Positions 16,283 through 26,600 of a DNA stretch of 64,000 nucleotides are shown here, in pieces. Each line of letters begins with the position of its first letter. Position 1 is the stretch's first letter. The notes beneath the pieces are model-generated. The model was given only the letters and a program-made list of their open reading frames with translations, made no database searches and was not told the DNA's origin. The translations under genes and the position numbers were made by a program. Origin of the DNA: Sphingobacteriaceae bacterium (GTDB lineage: Bacteria; Bacteroidota; Bacteroidia; UBA7662); the NCBI GenBank assembly GCA_013824115.1, contig PNNG01000040.1, positions 45,106 to 109,105 of the forward strand, written 5' to 3'.

Positions 16283-16393
16283 AGTCTTGTATTGAATCGT
16301 TTGAGCGTCGAAAATACCTAATTATTGCCGGACTTGTTGGTGCTTTGCAATTTTTGGCGAGCAGCAAATCGCGGGGAAGTATGCAAAGGTCTT

Positions 16394-17479
16394 TTACAAA
16401 GAAATCTTAAATCGTTCGGCAAGCTGCTGCAAATCGGCCACCACCTTGCCATTCAGCGGAACTCCTTCTTTTTTCCGTTTGCGGTAATGCTTCATTTCGG
16501 GTTCGCCATGCACCAAAACGGGCTGATCGGCATCAATGCGTGATGCGTTTTTAAAACGGTGGATCCAGGTATCGATGGCCTGATAATAACCGTCCAAATC
16601 GCGGAAGGCGTCGATGCGCATGGCACCCACAAAATGGCCTATGCCCTGTCCAACCGGATCGGCGGGGGGTTGTAAAAAGGCGACAAAGGGCGGAACCCAG
16701 GGACCAAAATTGGCACCCGAAAGCACCCCACTCAGCAAATCGGCAATGGCTGCCATTCCGTAGCCTTTGTGCGAACCTCCTTCTGGGGTACTGCCCAAAG
16801 GCAGCAAACTGCCCCCTTGTTTGAGGATGGAAGGATCGGTACTTGCGTGGCCTTGCGCATCCACTGCCCAACCTGCGGGCATGCTTTTGCCTTCGCGTTC
16901 GGCAATTTCGAGCTTGCCGTTGGCTGCTGCAGCCGTGGCAAGGTCAATTACCAGCGGGTCGTACTGTCGGGCCGGAAACACCCAGCAATGCGGATTGGTA
17001 CCCAACATGCGTTCGTTGCTATGGGTGGGGGCTACCAGCGGACTGGCATTGGTCATGGCCATGCCAATCATATGGTGGGGAATGGCCTTCATGGCATGGT
17101 AGGCGGCAATACCAAAGTGATTCGAATTGCAAATACTTACCATGCCTACCCCGGTGGCTGAAGCCTTTTTCACGGCCACGTCCATGCCTCGTGCTGCTAC
17201 AATCAATCCCAAACCGCCATCTCCATCGATGGTAGCTGCCGCTGTTGCTTCACGCACTACTTTGATTTGCGGACGCGCATTGAGCCTGCCTGCCTCCCAA
17301 AGGCGCACATAACCACTCAAGCGGGCAATGCCATGCGAGTCGATGCCCCGCAAGTCGGCTTCCAGCAGTACGTCGGTAGCCAAATAAGCATCTTCCTGGC
17401 TGTGGCCCATGCGCATAAACACCTCGCTCATGAAGTGCCAAAGCTGCTGTTCGGTAAAGAGGGTAGGTTGGCTGCTCAC
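16394..17479 (-). CDS. Malate/L-lactate (YlbC-type) dehydrogenase family protein
   Basis: A 361-residue member of the Ldh_2 family (malate, ureidoglycolate, L-sulfolactate dehydrogenases). Signatures: LEADLRGIDSHGIARLSGYV, the NSNHFGIAAYHA region with catalytic histidine and the ASPLVAPTHSNERMLGTNP segment. The GTG start at 17479 is chosen because it overlaps the upstream TGA (GTGA) and follows a GGAGGAAG purine block. It oxidises a 2-hydroxyacid with NAD(P). The neighbours (LutA-like protein, MFS transporter) point to uptake and use of a hydroxycarboxylate; the substrate is not determined. Confidence 0.88.
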   Translation of the reverse strand: MSSQPTLFTEQQLWHFMSEVFMRMGHSQEDAYLATDVLLEADLRGIDSHGIARLSGYVRLWEAGRLNARPQIKVVREATAAATIDGDGGLGLIVAARGMDVAVKKASATGVGMVSICNSNHFGIAAYHAMKAIPHHMIGMAMTNASPLVAPTHSNERMLGTNPHCWVFPARQYDPLVIDLATAAAANGKLEIAEREGKSMPAGWAVDAQGHASTDPSILKQGGSLLPLGSTPEGGSHKGYGMAAIADLLSGVLSGANFGPWVPPFVAFLQPPADPVGQGIGHFVGAMRIDAFRDLDGYYQAIDTWIHRFKNASRIDADQPVLVHGEPEMKHYRKRKKEGVPLNGKVVADLQQLAERFKISL

Positions 17480-18228
17480 AGTACTTCCTCCTCTTCGGTG
17501 GTTTTTACCGCCCAGCCCGAAGCCAACAAATCGGCCAAGTGAAGGGTTTGAATGGGCAATTGGTGCTTGCTGGCATAGGCTTGCAAGTGCATGAGGCAAC
17601 TTAAATCGGATGAAACCAGGTATTCGGCCCCCGTTTTAAGGGCATTTTGTAATTTCTGATCGGCCATGGCCGTAGAAATGCCTTCGTGCTTTACCGCGAA
17701 GGTGCCGCCAAAGCCGCAGCAAGTTTCATTGTCGGCCAGGGGTACATAGGTAATGCCCTGTACCTGGCGGAGTAAAGCCCGTGGCTCTTCCCGGATGCCA
17801 CATTCGCGCAGGGCGCTGCAGGCATCGTGATAGGTAATGCTGGCTTCAAAATGAGCATTGAGCTGGGTATAAGGCAAGTGCTTGAATACGAACTCAGCAA
17901 ATTCGAAGGTATTCTTTTGCAGCTGCTTGTACTGGTTGTGCAAGGCGGTATTGTGAAACAATTTGCCGTAATAGTTGCGCATCATGCCGGTACAAGAACT
18001 CGAAAGCAATACCACGGGGCGATTGTCAGGAAATTCGCGAATACACTTCTCTCCTATTTCTTTAGCTTCATCCCAATGTCCAGCGTTGAAAGCAGGCTGG
18101 CCGCAACAAGTTTGTTCGGCATTGTAATGCACTTCACAGCCTAAAAACTCGAGTACTTTGATGGCATTAAAAGCTGTTTCGGGATACAGTTGATCCACAA
18201 AACAGGGTACAAAAAGATCTATCTGCAT
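17476..18228 (-). CDS. LutA/YkgE-like iron-sulfur protein
   Basis: A 250-residue protein built of two CCG domains: QTCCGQPAFNAG in the first and ETCCGFGGTFAVK in the second, each preceded by further cysteines (PCFVDQLYP, YHDACSALREC). This is the architecture of LutA/YkgE, which in other bacteria works with LutB and LutC in L-lactate oxidation. LutB and LutC are not in this window; instead an NAD(P)-type dehydrogenase follows with GTGA overlap. The MFS gene lies 4 nt upstream, giving a three-gene operon. Confidence 0.88.
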   Translation of the reverse strand: MQIDLFVPCFVDQLYPETAFNAIKVLEFLGCEVHYNAEQTCCGQPAFNAGHWDEAKEIGEKCIREFPDNRPVVLLSSSCTGMMRNYYGKLFHNTALHNQYKQLQKNTFEFAEFVFKHLPYTQLNAHFEASITYHDACSALRECGIREEPRALLRQVQGITYVPLADNETCCGFGGTFAVKHEGISTAMADQKLQNALKTGAEYLVSSDLSCLMHLQAYASKHQLPIQTLHLADLLASGWAVKTTEEEEVL

Positions 18229-18232
18229 GGCC

Positions 18233-19627
18233 TCAGCCCTGGTGAATTTTAAAATTGCGGATGGTACGCATCACCAACAAACCCACGACAAAAAACAGCG
18301 CCAAAGCCAAAGCCGAATGGCGCATGCTGCCGGTCATTTCGATGATGTAACCGAAAGCAAAAGTACCGAATACGATGGCAAGTTTTTCGGTTACATCGTA
18401 AAATGAAAAGTAAGAAGCATGATTTTGGGTATCATCGGGTATCAGTTTGGCATAGGTGCTGCGCATGAGCGCTTGCATGCCCCCCATCACCGTACCTACC
18501 ACGCCGGCTAACAAGAAAAATTGATTTTCGGTGGTTACGGTAAATGCGGCGATGCAAATGCCAATCCAAATCACAATGCCCCCCAAAAGGGTATAGATAT
18601 TGCCAAAGCGCGACGATAAGCGCGAAAAGGCATACGCCCCGCCAATGGCTATCAGCTGTATGAGTAAGATGGTGATGATGAGTTTATCGGTGCTCAACTG
18701 CAATTCCTCCGCCCCAAAAATACTGGCCAGGTACATGGTAGTTTGCAAACCGGCACTGGTGAAAAAGAAGGCAACAAGGTATTTGCGCAGTTCTTTGCGC
18801 TCACCCAACTCGTGATATACCTTCACCAATTCGCGGTAGCCCTTTTTGAACAAATCGGTGCTCACCTTGCCCAGCGGCTTTTCTTTGGGCAAGTAGCGGA
18901 GGGTGTATTGCGAAAAGCCAAACCACCACAAACCCACGGTAACAAACGAATACCGCGTACTGAGTCCTTTGAAGTAGCCCGTGGCTTCCTCGGCCGCAGC
19001 GGTAGGTTCCATGCCCGCGGCAATGGAAGCTTGTACCCTGCCAGCCACATCAAAAATAAGCTCGGGGAACATGATGAACACCAAATTGGCCACCAACAAA
19101 ATCACAGAGCCGGTGTATCCATATGAAAAACCCCGGGCACTGATTTCGTCGAAACGGTCTTCGGTGGCAATTTCGGGCAAAAACGAATTGTAAAAGATAA
19201 TGCTCGCTGCCCAGCCCATGGCCGCCAACATGAACATGAACAGGCCGTAAGGAATGTTGTCGGCCGTAAAAAAGTACATCAAGGCGCTGCTGATGGCACC
19301 AACACTGGCAAAAAGGGCCAGCATGCGCTTTTTGAGTCCGCCAAAATCGGCCATGCCCGACAAAATGGGACTCACCATGGCCACCAACAAATAGCCCAGC
19401 GACAGGGTATAAGAATAAGCCGCCGTGCTATCGACCTGCCAACCGAACAGCGAAATCTGAAACCCATTGGCATTGGGATCAGCCCCCTGGGCGATGGCTG
19501 CCGACTTGCTCACCGCATTATAGTAGATTGGAAAAATGGCTGTGGTGATACACAGGTTGTAAACCGAGTTCGCCCAGTCGTACATACACCAGGCGCGGAT
19601 GGTTTTGGGGTTGTTGAGTTCCGACAT
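18233..19627 (-). CDS. UMF1/Atg22-type MFS transporter
   Basis: A 464-residue protein with about 12 membrane helices. The opening RAWCMYDWANSVYNLCITTA is the hallmark of the UMF1 (Atg22/YxiO) subgroup; later motifs include GMADFGGLKKRML and MGGMQALMRSTYAKLIP. Members are thought to export or import small organic solutes. The start at 19627 rather than 19663 is set by a canonical promoter between the two. First gene of the operon with the LutA-like and Ldh-type proteins, so the hydroxyacid or its product is a reasonable substrate. Confidence 0.88.
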   Translation of the reverse strand: MSELNNPKTIRAWCMYDWANSVYNLCITTAIFPIYYNAVSKSAAIAQGADPNANGFQISLFGWQVDSTAAYSYTLSLGYLLVAMVSPILSGMADFGGLKKRMLALFASVGAISSALMYFFTADNIPYGLFMFMLAAMGWAASIIFYNSFLPEIATEDRFDEISARGFSYGYTGSVILLVANLVFIMFPELIFDVAGRVQASIAAGMEPTAAAEEATGYFKGLSTRYSFVTVGLWWFGFSQYTLRYLPKEKPLGKVSTDLFKKGYRELVKVYHELGERKELRKYLVAFFFTSAGLQTTMYLASIFGAEELQLSTDKLIITILLIQLIAIGGAYAFSRLSSRFGNIYTLLGGIVIWIGICIAAFTVTTENQFFLLAGVVGTVMGGMQALMRSTYAKLIPDDTQNHASYFSFYDVTEKLAIVFGTFAFGYIIEMTGSMRHSALALALFFVVGLLVMRTIRNFKIHQG

Positions 19628-19633
19628 GCGTTT

Positions 19634-19664
19634 CAAAGCTAAGCTTTCAGCGCGAATCAGCAAA
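19634..19664 (-). promoter_or_regulatory. Canonical Bacteroidota promoter of the MFS-LutA-Ldh operon
   Basis: On the minus strand TTTG (19661-19664), 19 nt, TAGCTTTG (19634-19641). The -7 box ends 6 nt before the chosen start codon. Confidence 0.75.
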
Positions 19665-19819
19665 GCGTTGGAAGTTGATGGGAAACGGATGACAGGCGAA
19701 CCGGTGACAGGAAATTGGCGAATTGGTCAAGAGGTAACCGTGAAATAAATTCAACAACATTTAAACAAATTCTTTATCGCCTGTAAAGTATATAAGTTTG
19801 AAATGCCACTTCAATCACA

Positions 19820-20503
19820 CTAAAAATGCACAGTATGAATGTAGGTTTGGTGTGGTGGCACACTAACCTGGTTCATCCAGTTATGAATCACAACGCCTTG
19901 TTTTATTCCTATGCATTCTAGCGTCAATGGTCGACCGCCTTTTACTTGTACAGGCAACAATAAGGTAGATTGCGATAAGCTGCCTCGGGGAATAATTGAA
20001 CCCTGTGCACTCCTTAAATCATAAATCACTTCATCGAAGCGGCCGTTGGACCCAATAGAGTCGAAGGCTGCAAAGTCAAAATGAAGACGCAAATAGGCCT
20101 TTGAGTCCATAAAAAGTTGCAAGACACTGGAAATAGGCCTTGTTACGTAATAATTCAGGGGCAAATGGACATCGGGAGAAGCCGAAAAAATTTCGATATA
20201 ATCTACTCCCAATAATTCTTGGTTGATGACTACCCGCCCCGAATCATCGGTATTTCCTTTGTAGGACACATACTTGTCGATTTTATTCGAATGCCGATCG
20301 GTGCTTTGGAATCGATAAAATGTAACCTGCGCATTTGCCACAGGTGCATTCGTTTGGTACTCGTTCAACTGCAATACAAAATTAAAATGTTTGGTGTCGG
20401 TAGGTTTTTTGGGCCGTGCATATTCACTTTCACAAGCCAAAAACATCAAAAAAGCCACACAAACCCACATCCATCGGCTGGCTAAAAAGGGTGTTAGGAA
20501 CAT
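19820..20503 (-). CDS. Lipoprotein, paralogue of the one at 27516
   Basis: A 227-residue protein with an SPII signal peptide (MFLTPFLASRWMW, lipobox FLAC). The mature domain begins with a carboxypeptidase-regulatory-like strand set (FNFVLQLNEYQTNAPVANAQ, then GNTDDSGRVVI) and has the segment LRLHFDFAAFDSIGSNGRFD and the ending YIHTVHF. These match, position for position, the protein encoded at 27516-28214. The two genes flank the giant beta-helix protein gene on the same strand. Upstream in-frame ATGs at 20521 and 20617 are less suited to a signal peptide. Function unknown; an outer-membrane location is likely. Confidence 0.78.
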   Translation of the reverse strand: MFLTPFLASRWMWVCVAFLMFLACESEYARPKKPTDTKHFNFVLQLNEYQTNAPVANAQVTFYRFQSTDRHSNKIDKYVSYKGNTDDSGRVVINQELLGVDYIEIFSASPDVHLPLNYYVTRPISSVLQLFMDSKAYLRLHFDFAAFDSIGSNGRFDEVIYDLRSAQGSIIPRGSLSQSTLLLPVQVKGGRPLTLECIGIKQGVVIHNWMNQVSVPPHQTYIHTVHF

Positions 20504-20579
20504 TTTTGGGGCAAATAACATCACAATCGTTTGATAATGCAATATAGCTTTTAAAACAAAACAACCGCCACCATAAAAC

Positions 20580-20608
20580 AAAAAGGACCGGTGAACCCGA
20601 TCCTTTTT
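20580..20608 (-). terminator. Terminator after the giant beta-helix gene
   Basis: AAAAAGGA-(T/C)CGG arms form a hairpin with a GGTCCTTTTT 3' side. It lies 22 nt after the stop at 20630 and separates that gene from the downstream lipoprotein. Confidence 0.8.
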
Positions 20609-20629
20609 GCTCTGCATGCTTGCGGTTGT

Positions 20630-23600
20630 TTAGCGCACAATCATCAGCTTACCTGTGCCTGTGCCCTTTTCGCGCTCAAGGCGGTATTGATACACACCAG
20701 CTGCCAAACGTTGGGTTTCAAAACGGATGCTTTGAGTGCCCACTTCAGGCAGCAATCGAGCTACTTCTTTGCCTGCTGCATCCAATACCAACAAACGTGT
20801 TCCGGTCGTTACGGGCTCGCTGAATTCAAACAGCACCCAGTCGTTGCTTGGGTTGGGATAAACCTTACTCAAACCAGCCGCTAATTCGGCAACATTCACT
20901 TGCTGCGCAGTTGCACAGGTAGTATCGTTGCTTCGGTTGGGGTCGCTTTGCCATTTGGTAAGTGCACATAAAGTAATGGTGCCACCAGCAGTAGGCGTCC
21001 AAGCCTGGCTAAAGGTGTGATGAATGGTATCGTTGGGCTGAACAGTACGGGATATTGGATTGGCATTTAGCTCTATGCCGTTCACGCGATAAGCTACATC
21101 GAAACCAGTTGCTGCGGTATTGCCAAAGTTTTTAACCACCACCTTTACCGGATAAGGTTGATTAAGCATGATGCCAGCCATGTTGGGCTCCAGTATTTGG
21201 GTTACACCAATGTCGTTAATCACCAAGGGGTTCACAAATACCGTCACGGTATCGGTATACGAACAATTATCGGCAAAACGGGTAGCGTAGTAGGTGGTAG
21301 TATTTACCGGGGCTACGCGCAAGGTATCGGCATTGCCTAAGAAGGTAGCACCGGTAGTCCAAGCCAAGCTATCGGCACCGGTATAGTACAAATGACCTGC
21401 AAAAGTACGGCCGGGGTTAGCACCACCCGAGAAGAGGGTACCACCGCCAATACCGCCATAAAGCGTTAGGGTTCCGTTGGTTTGCCATACCTGACCGATG
21501 GTAGCAGGTGTAGCAGCCAATCCTATGTAGCGCACCCCACTTCCAAAGATGTAAATGCCCTTCATTTGGTTGGCAGTTAAATCAATTGGCACGGGTAAAT
21601 TCGCACGTACCGCCGTGGTTGTGCCTGCCCCGGTTACCGAAATGGTGTTCAAGAGTGTCCAGGCAGCCGCATTCGTTTCGGAACCCACAAAGGTGCCGTT
21701 TTTAGCGTAAATCGATATGGTACTGGTGCCTGTGAAGTACAGGTCCAAAGCATGGATGCGCAGGTTTTTATTCGCCATTACCTCAAACATCACCGCTCCC
21801 GAGCCATTGTTGGCTACACCGCCAAACAGACTGTCGGCAGCGCTTCCACCTCCGACGTTCGCACGCAAGGTGACTGTATCACCAGCGGTAATGGTGGTGT
21901 CGTTGCCCGCCGAAAAGGCCAAATAAACCTCTTCAAAACGCAGGGTATCGGAAGTAGTTACCCCAGCGGCATTGGTAGCCTCAACCCAGTAGGTTACGCT
22001 ATCGCCGGCCGCCGAACCAGGCAAGGTGGCATTCCAGCGATTATTGGTGGCGTTTGGGGTCATGGCAAGGGTTTGAACTGGACTTGCATTGCGACCATAC
22101 TTCAAATTGGCAGCCGTTACTGTACTGGCCGAACGGGTGAAAGCCACCACGGGCTTGGGACCAGCCGCACAAGTATTTCTAATCACCGTTAACGAATCGA
22201 AGGCGGCTTCGGTAGGTTGGATGATGCGAAGCTCGTCAACAATGTTGGCGTGCAGTGGACTGCCGGTATAATCCCAACGCACACTCGAAAAGAGGGTGAT
22301 TTTCACCGTATCGCCTACAAAGGCATCCAAATTGTACTGCAAGTTGAGCGTATCGGTACTGGCGGTGGCCGAAGCCGGACGCAGTATAGGCGAAGTGCGG
22401 CCAACAGGCGTAACAGGCTGATCGTTTACCATGAGCTGAAAACCAGAGCTTGCTGCTGTACTTCTGAACAACTGCAAGAGCCTGAAACTTACAGCCAATC
22501 GCTGCAAACTGGATGCATTCACATAGTAAGTCAATGAGGCATTGGCAGCGGGATTAATGGTCGTCCAATTCAAATCGGTGGGAGTAACCCACGACGTACC
22601 CGCATTAGAGCCACTAAACACCAAACTGCGTTGACCTACCAAGGCCAAAGAAGTGGTGCCTACCGTATCACGAACTTCCAACTTGGCAGCGCTTCCTACT
22701 TCAACACAAGCATTGGCAGGCAAAGTAGCCGCATTAAAGCCTTCAATTACCGGTACTTGGTAAATGGTTGTCAAATAATTATTAGCTACCGAGGTAAAGG
22801 TATCGTTGGCTGGATTGCCATCGCCTGCAAGTTGAACCCAAGTGATTACCGTATCAACTCCATTGGTAAGCGAAATGGCACTGGCAAAAGTATGACTGAC
22901 CAGGCTACCCGGCAAAATCGGTCCGGCTATGGTCTCAGTCACAACTGCCTGGCTATTTACTTTCAAGCGAACCGCAAGATTGGTCAGCGTGTCTAATCCG
23001 CCATTGGCCACCCTGATGGTCAAGGGACTAGTCAAGCTAGGCAAACAACCGTTCGGAATGGGCGTTTGCACCCCATTCAGGTTGATGGTCATGGCGGTGA
23101 TACCGGCATCGCGATTGGTAGGTGAAAATTCGATGGCTCCAGGATCGGGAGAAGCTGGGCGATTAACTCCATTGATATCGGTTGGTACCAAGTTGTTAAC
23201 GTTGGCCCCCAAGTTATTTACGGCGAAAGCCGTTGGTTGAAAATCAAATCCGGTACGGTTTACAAAAATAGGATCGGCAGCCGATGAATTCTGATCGAAA
23301 GCACCAGCATTGGCGGCTTGCCAGTTGGCCAAAGTAGGGAAACCCGTGATGTAATATCCAACCCCATTGGTTCCAGCGGTGCTCAACATGGCCAATACAT
23401 TGTTGTTCGATTGTGGCACATTGCTAGCACCAGTGATGTACAAACAGTACTTGGCTCCTGTTCCACCCCGCGATACATACGAAATGTTGTTCAAGAACCG
23501 ATGCCCACTCCCCGTACCCAAAAAGTAGTTTGCATACACCAAGCCGGCCGTTGAATTATTGTTATCGAACACCAGGGTGTTATGCAATACATATACATGG

Positions 23601-26600
23601 GTACCACCGGTAACATAAATACCATAGATGGAGCCTGTAAGGGTATTAAAGTTGTACAGCAAGTTGTTGCTCACCACGTTCGGCGCTATGCTATCGCCCG
23701 TTGCACCCGTGGAGAAAATACCATATGCCGCATAAGAAGTAGTAGAAGGTGCAGGACCGTTGGTGGTATGGATGCGGTTTTTACTCACCCGAACACCCCT
23801 CGAACCTGTACCAAAGTAAATACCATAAAAGGTGGTGATAGTGGGACGGCTGGCCCTGCTAATTTCGTTGTTCTCGATGAGCATATCCTGCGCTTGCAGG
23901 GTGTAAATGGCGTAGATATACGTGTCTAAAATCCGATTGTTGGTGATGTGGATGTTCTGCAGCGGTGCAGCAGCAGCACCCACCATCGAAAGGGTGTAGT
24001 AGCCACCCATCACCACATTCGAATCGATGCGGATGTTTGATGCCGTAGTGGCCGTAGTTGCCGAAGTAAGTGAGCCCGAAATGGCAATGGCCGAGGTCAA
24101 GGAGGAAGTGGCCGTAAGATTTACACGCACGGTATTGTTCACTATCTGGATGTCTTCAACGGCTTGCATCAAAATACCCACATTGGCTTGATCGGCATCT
24201 ATAAATAAATTACGAATACGAATATTTTTAGAGCCATCTAAAACAATTACTTGCGATGAACCTGCGCTGCCAACCGAACGCATCGTATCGCCCTGACCAT
24301 TAAACGTAATGGTATTGATGGCGCTGGTGCCAGGTATGTTACGCAAATAGAGCTGTTCGGTAATCAAGTTCCCCACCCCATCGAATAGGAAGGTAACCGG
24401 ACCGCTCACCCCACCGCAATTCAAAACAGCGGCAAGGCTTGCCAGACTGGGGTAATTACTCGACGGACTTCCCACCGTATAAGTACCAGCAGCAATAGGC
24501 TGACAAAGCACTTTCGACAAAGTGTCGTTTTGCGGGCTTGGGTCGGCTGCGCCATTGGGTGCCGAGGTATAGGCGGTGAGTACGCCCGAAACGCCAACAG
24601 GCACGGTTAAATTGGCAGTAAAAGTATAGGTTGCCGTATCGAAAGGAGCTACAAGGCCCATATAAGATGCCGTCACAGGCAGATTACTTCCAAATTGATA
24701 GGCCAAAGTGGCTGTTCTTAAGGTATCGGTTCCAACATTTTTAAATCGAATGGTCACAGGATTTGCCACACCACCTATCACTACCGAGGATGGCGAAAAA
24801 ATGTCTACCATCAGCAGGTCGTTGGGGATTACTTGGATTTCGTAAGCGCCCATATCGGGACTGGTACCACGTGCCAAACCAGTGATATCGCTTGTTACAT
24901 ATGCCAATGGAGTAGCAGCGTCTTTCAAGGGAGAAACTGCCAATGGCGTAAGGTCGGTAGCCGAGGTATACAATGGATTGCCATTGATAGAAGCGGCTTC
25001 TTGTCCGGTTAAAGTCAACCAAGCCGCCAGCGTATAATTAACGGCTGCAACGCGGATATCCCCTGCTGGGTTAGTCACATCGAGACTATACAAATTGTGG
25101 CTAGCGGCAACCTTATCATTCAAATGATCGGCACTGAGGTATAAACCTGCGAAGTTGGTAGCTGTGGTTTGTCGCACGGCACGTATGGCGTTATTATACA
25201 TGCGGAAGCCGCCTGCAGCCACAGCAGGTGCCGCAAGCGTGCCGCCTGTGAGGAAAATCACCCCATTGGCTGTAGTTGAGGTTGTAGAACTGCGGAGCTC
25301 GATGCTGTTGTGGGCGATGGTTACTTGGTCAACACTGTCGGTAGCACTGGCAATGAGGTAAATAGCCCTTGGTGTGGTAGAGGAAAAATCGCCGGAAATC
25401 ACATTGTTGGCAATGAGGTTTTGGGCTCCCGGAGTAGCAGGCATGCTCATATTACTCATGTATATGCCGTAAATACCAACTGCTCCCAACATTTTATTGT
25501 TGGTGATGGTCATTTCACGATTGCGTACCAGATAAATAGATTGTGCCGACACATTGCTCTGGAAATCAGAAATGGTATTGCCATCGATAATAGAAGCCTG
25601 ATGATTGGTTACAAAAATGCCATAGAAGTAGCAGTTGGTAATGGTATTGGCTATATATTGATTGCCAGAAGAATAGCCCGGGCTAGCTACGCCCACGTGA
25701 TAAATGCCATAGTAAGCGTTACTTAGCTGGTTACTAATAACCACTAAACCTTGCGTGTTAGTAGCAAATATGGCTCGGTTATTTGCCGAAGTATTGCCCG
25801 CAAATCCCGAAATAGTGGTACCAATGACAGCAATATTGGTGGCATTGTTGATGAAAATTCCTGCAGCAGCAGCGGTAGGTGCAGCAGTGGTATTGATGGT
25901 GATTGATGAAATGGTAACGTTGCGGGCACCATCGATGCTAAACACATTGCTGGTTCCTGCATTGATAAATACCACATCGGAAGCTATACCCGATGCAGAT
26001 GTAATGGTAAGGGCATTGATGTTGCCACTGTAGTTGCCTATGGTGTAGCTTCCTGTGTAGGTGCCCGCAGCCAAAGTAAGCGTAACTGGCGAGCCTATTC
26101 CTGCACAATTGATTATACCAAGGGCATCGGTGAGCGATTGGAAGTTGGTGGCGCTATTAGGCAATGAGGCATTTACAGTGTAATTGCCATTTAATGGAGT
26201 TACCAAGGCATTTACGCGAATGGGGGTCGATGGTAAAGTAGTATTGCCACAGCTCACCTGACATCGATAATAACTTACAGGCAAAGGCTGACTCAAACTG
26301 TGGTTGGCCAATGTAGCACCGGCTATGGGTGCCCAATTGATACTGTCGGGTGACGACTGCCACTGATAGGTTTGACCTTGCCCGAACGAGGTGCCTTGTA
26401 ACGACAAGGAGAAATTTTGACCCGCGCAAACATTCACCGATGAAGCTACGGTAGTTCCCGGAGTTGGCGGATCTACACAAGGTGCATTGGCAATGTGGGT
26501 GAACTTTATTTGAGCTCGCACCGTACGCGCATTGTTCAATGTAGTGCTGTTGGTGGCAGCCGTATGTGAAATGATATTGGCAGGATCTTTATACCAAGCA

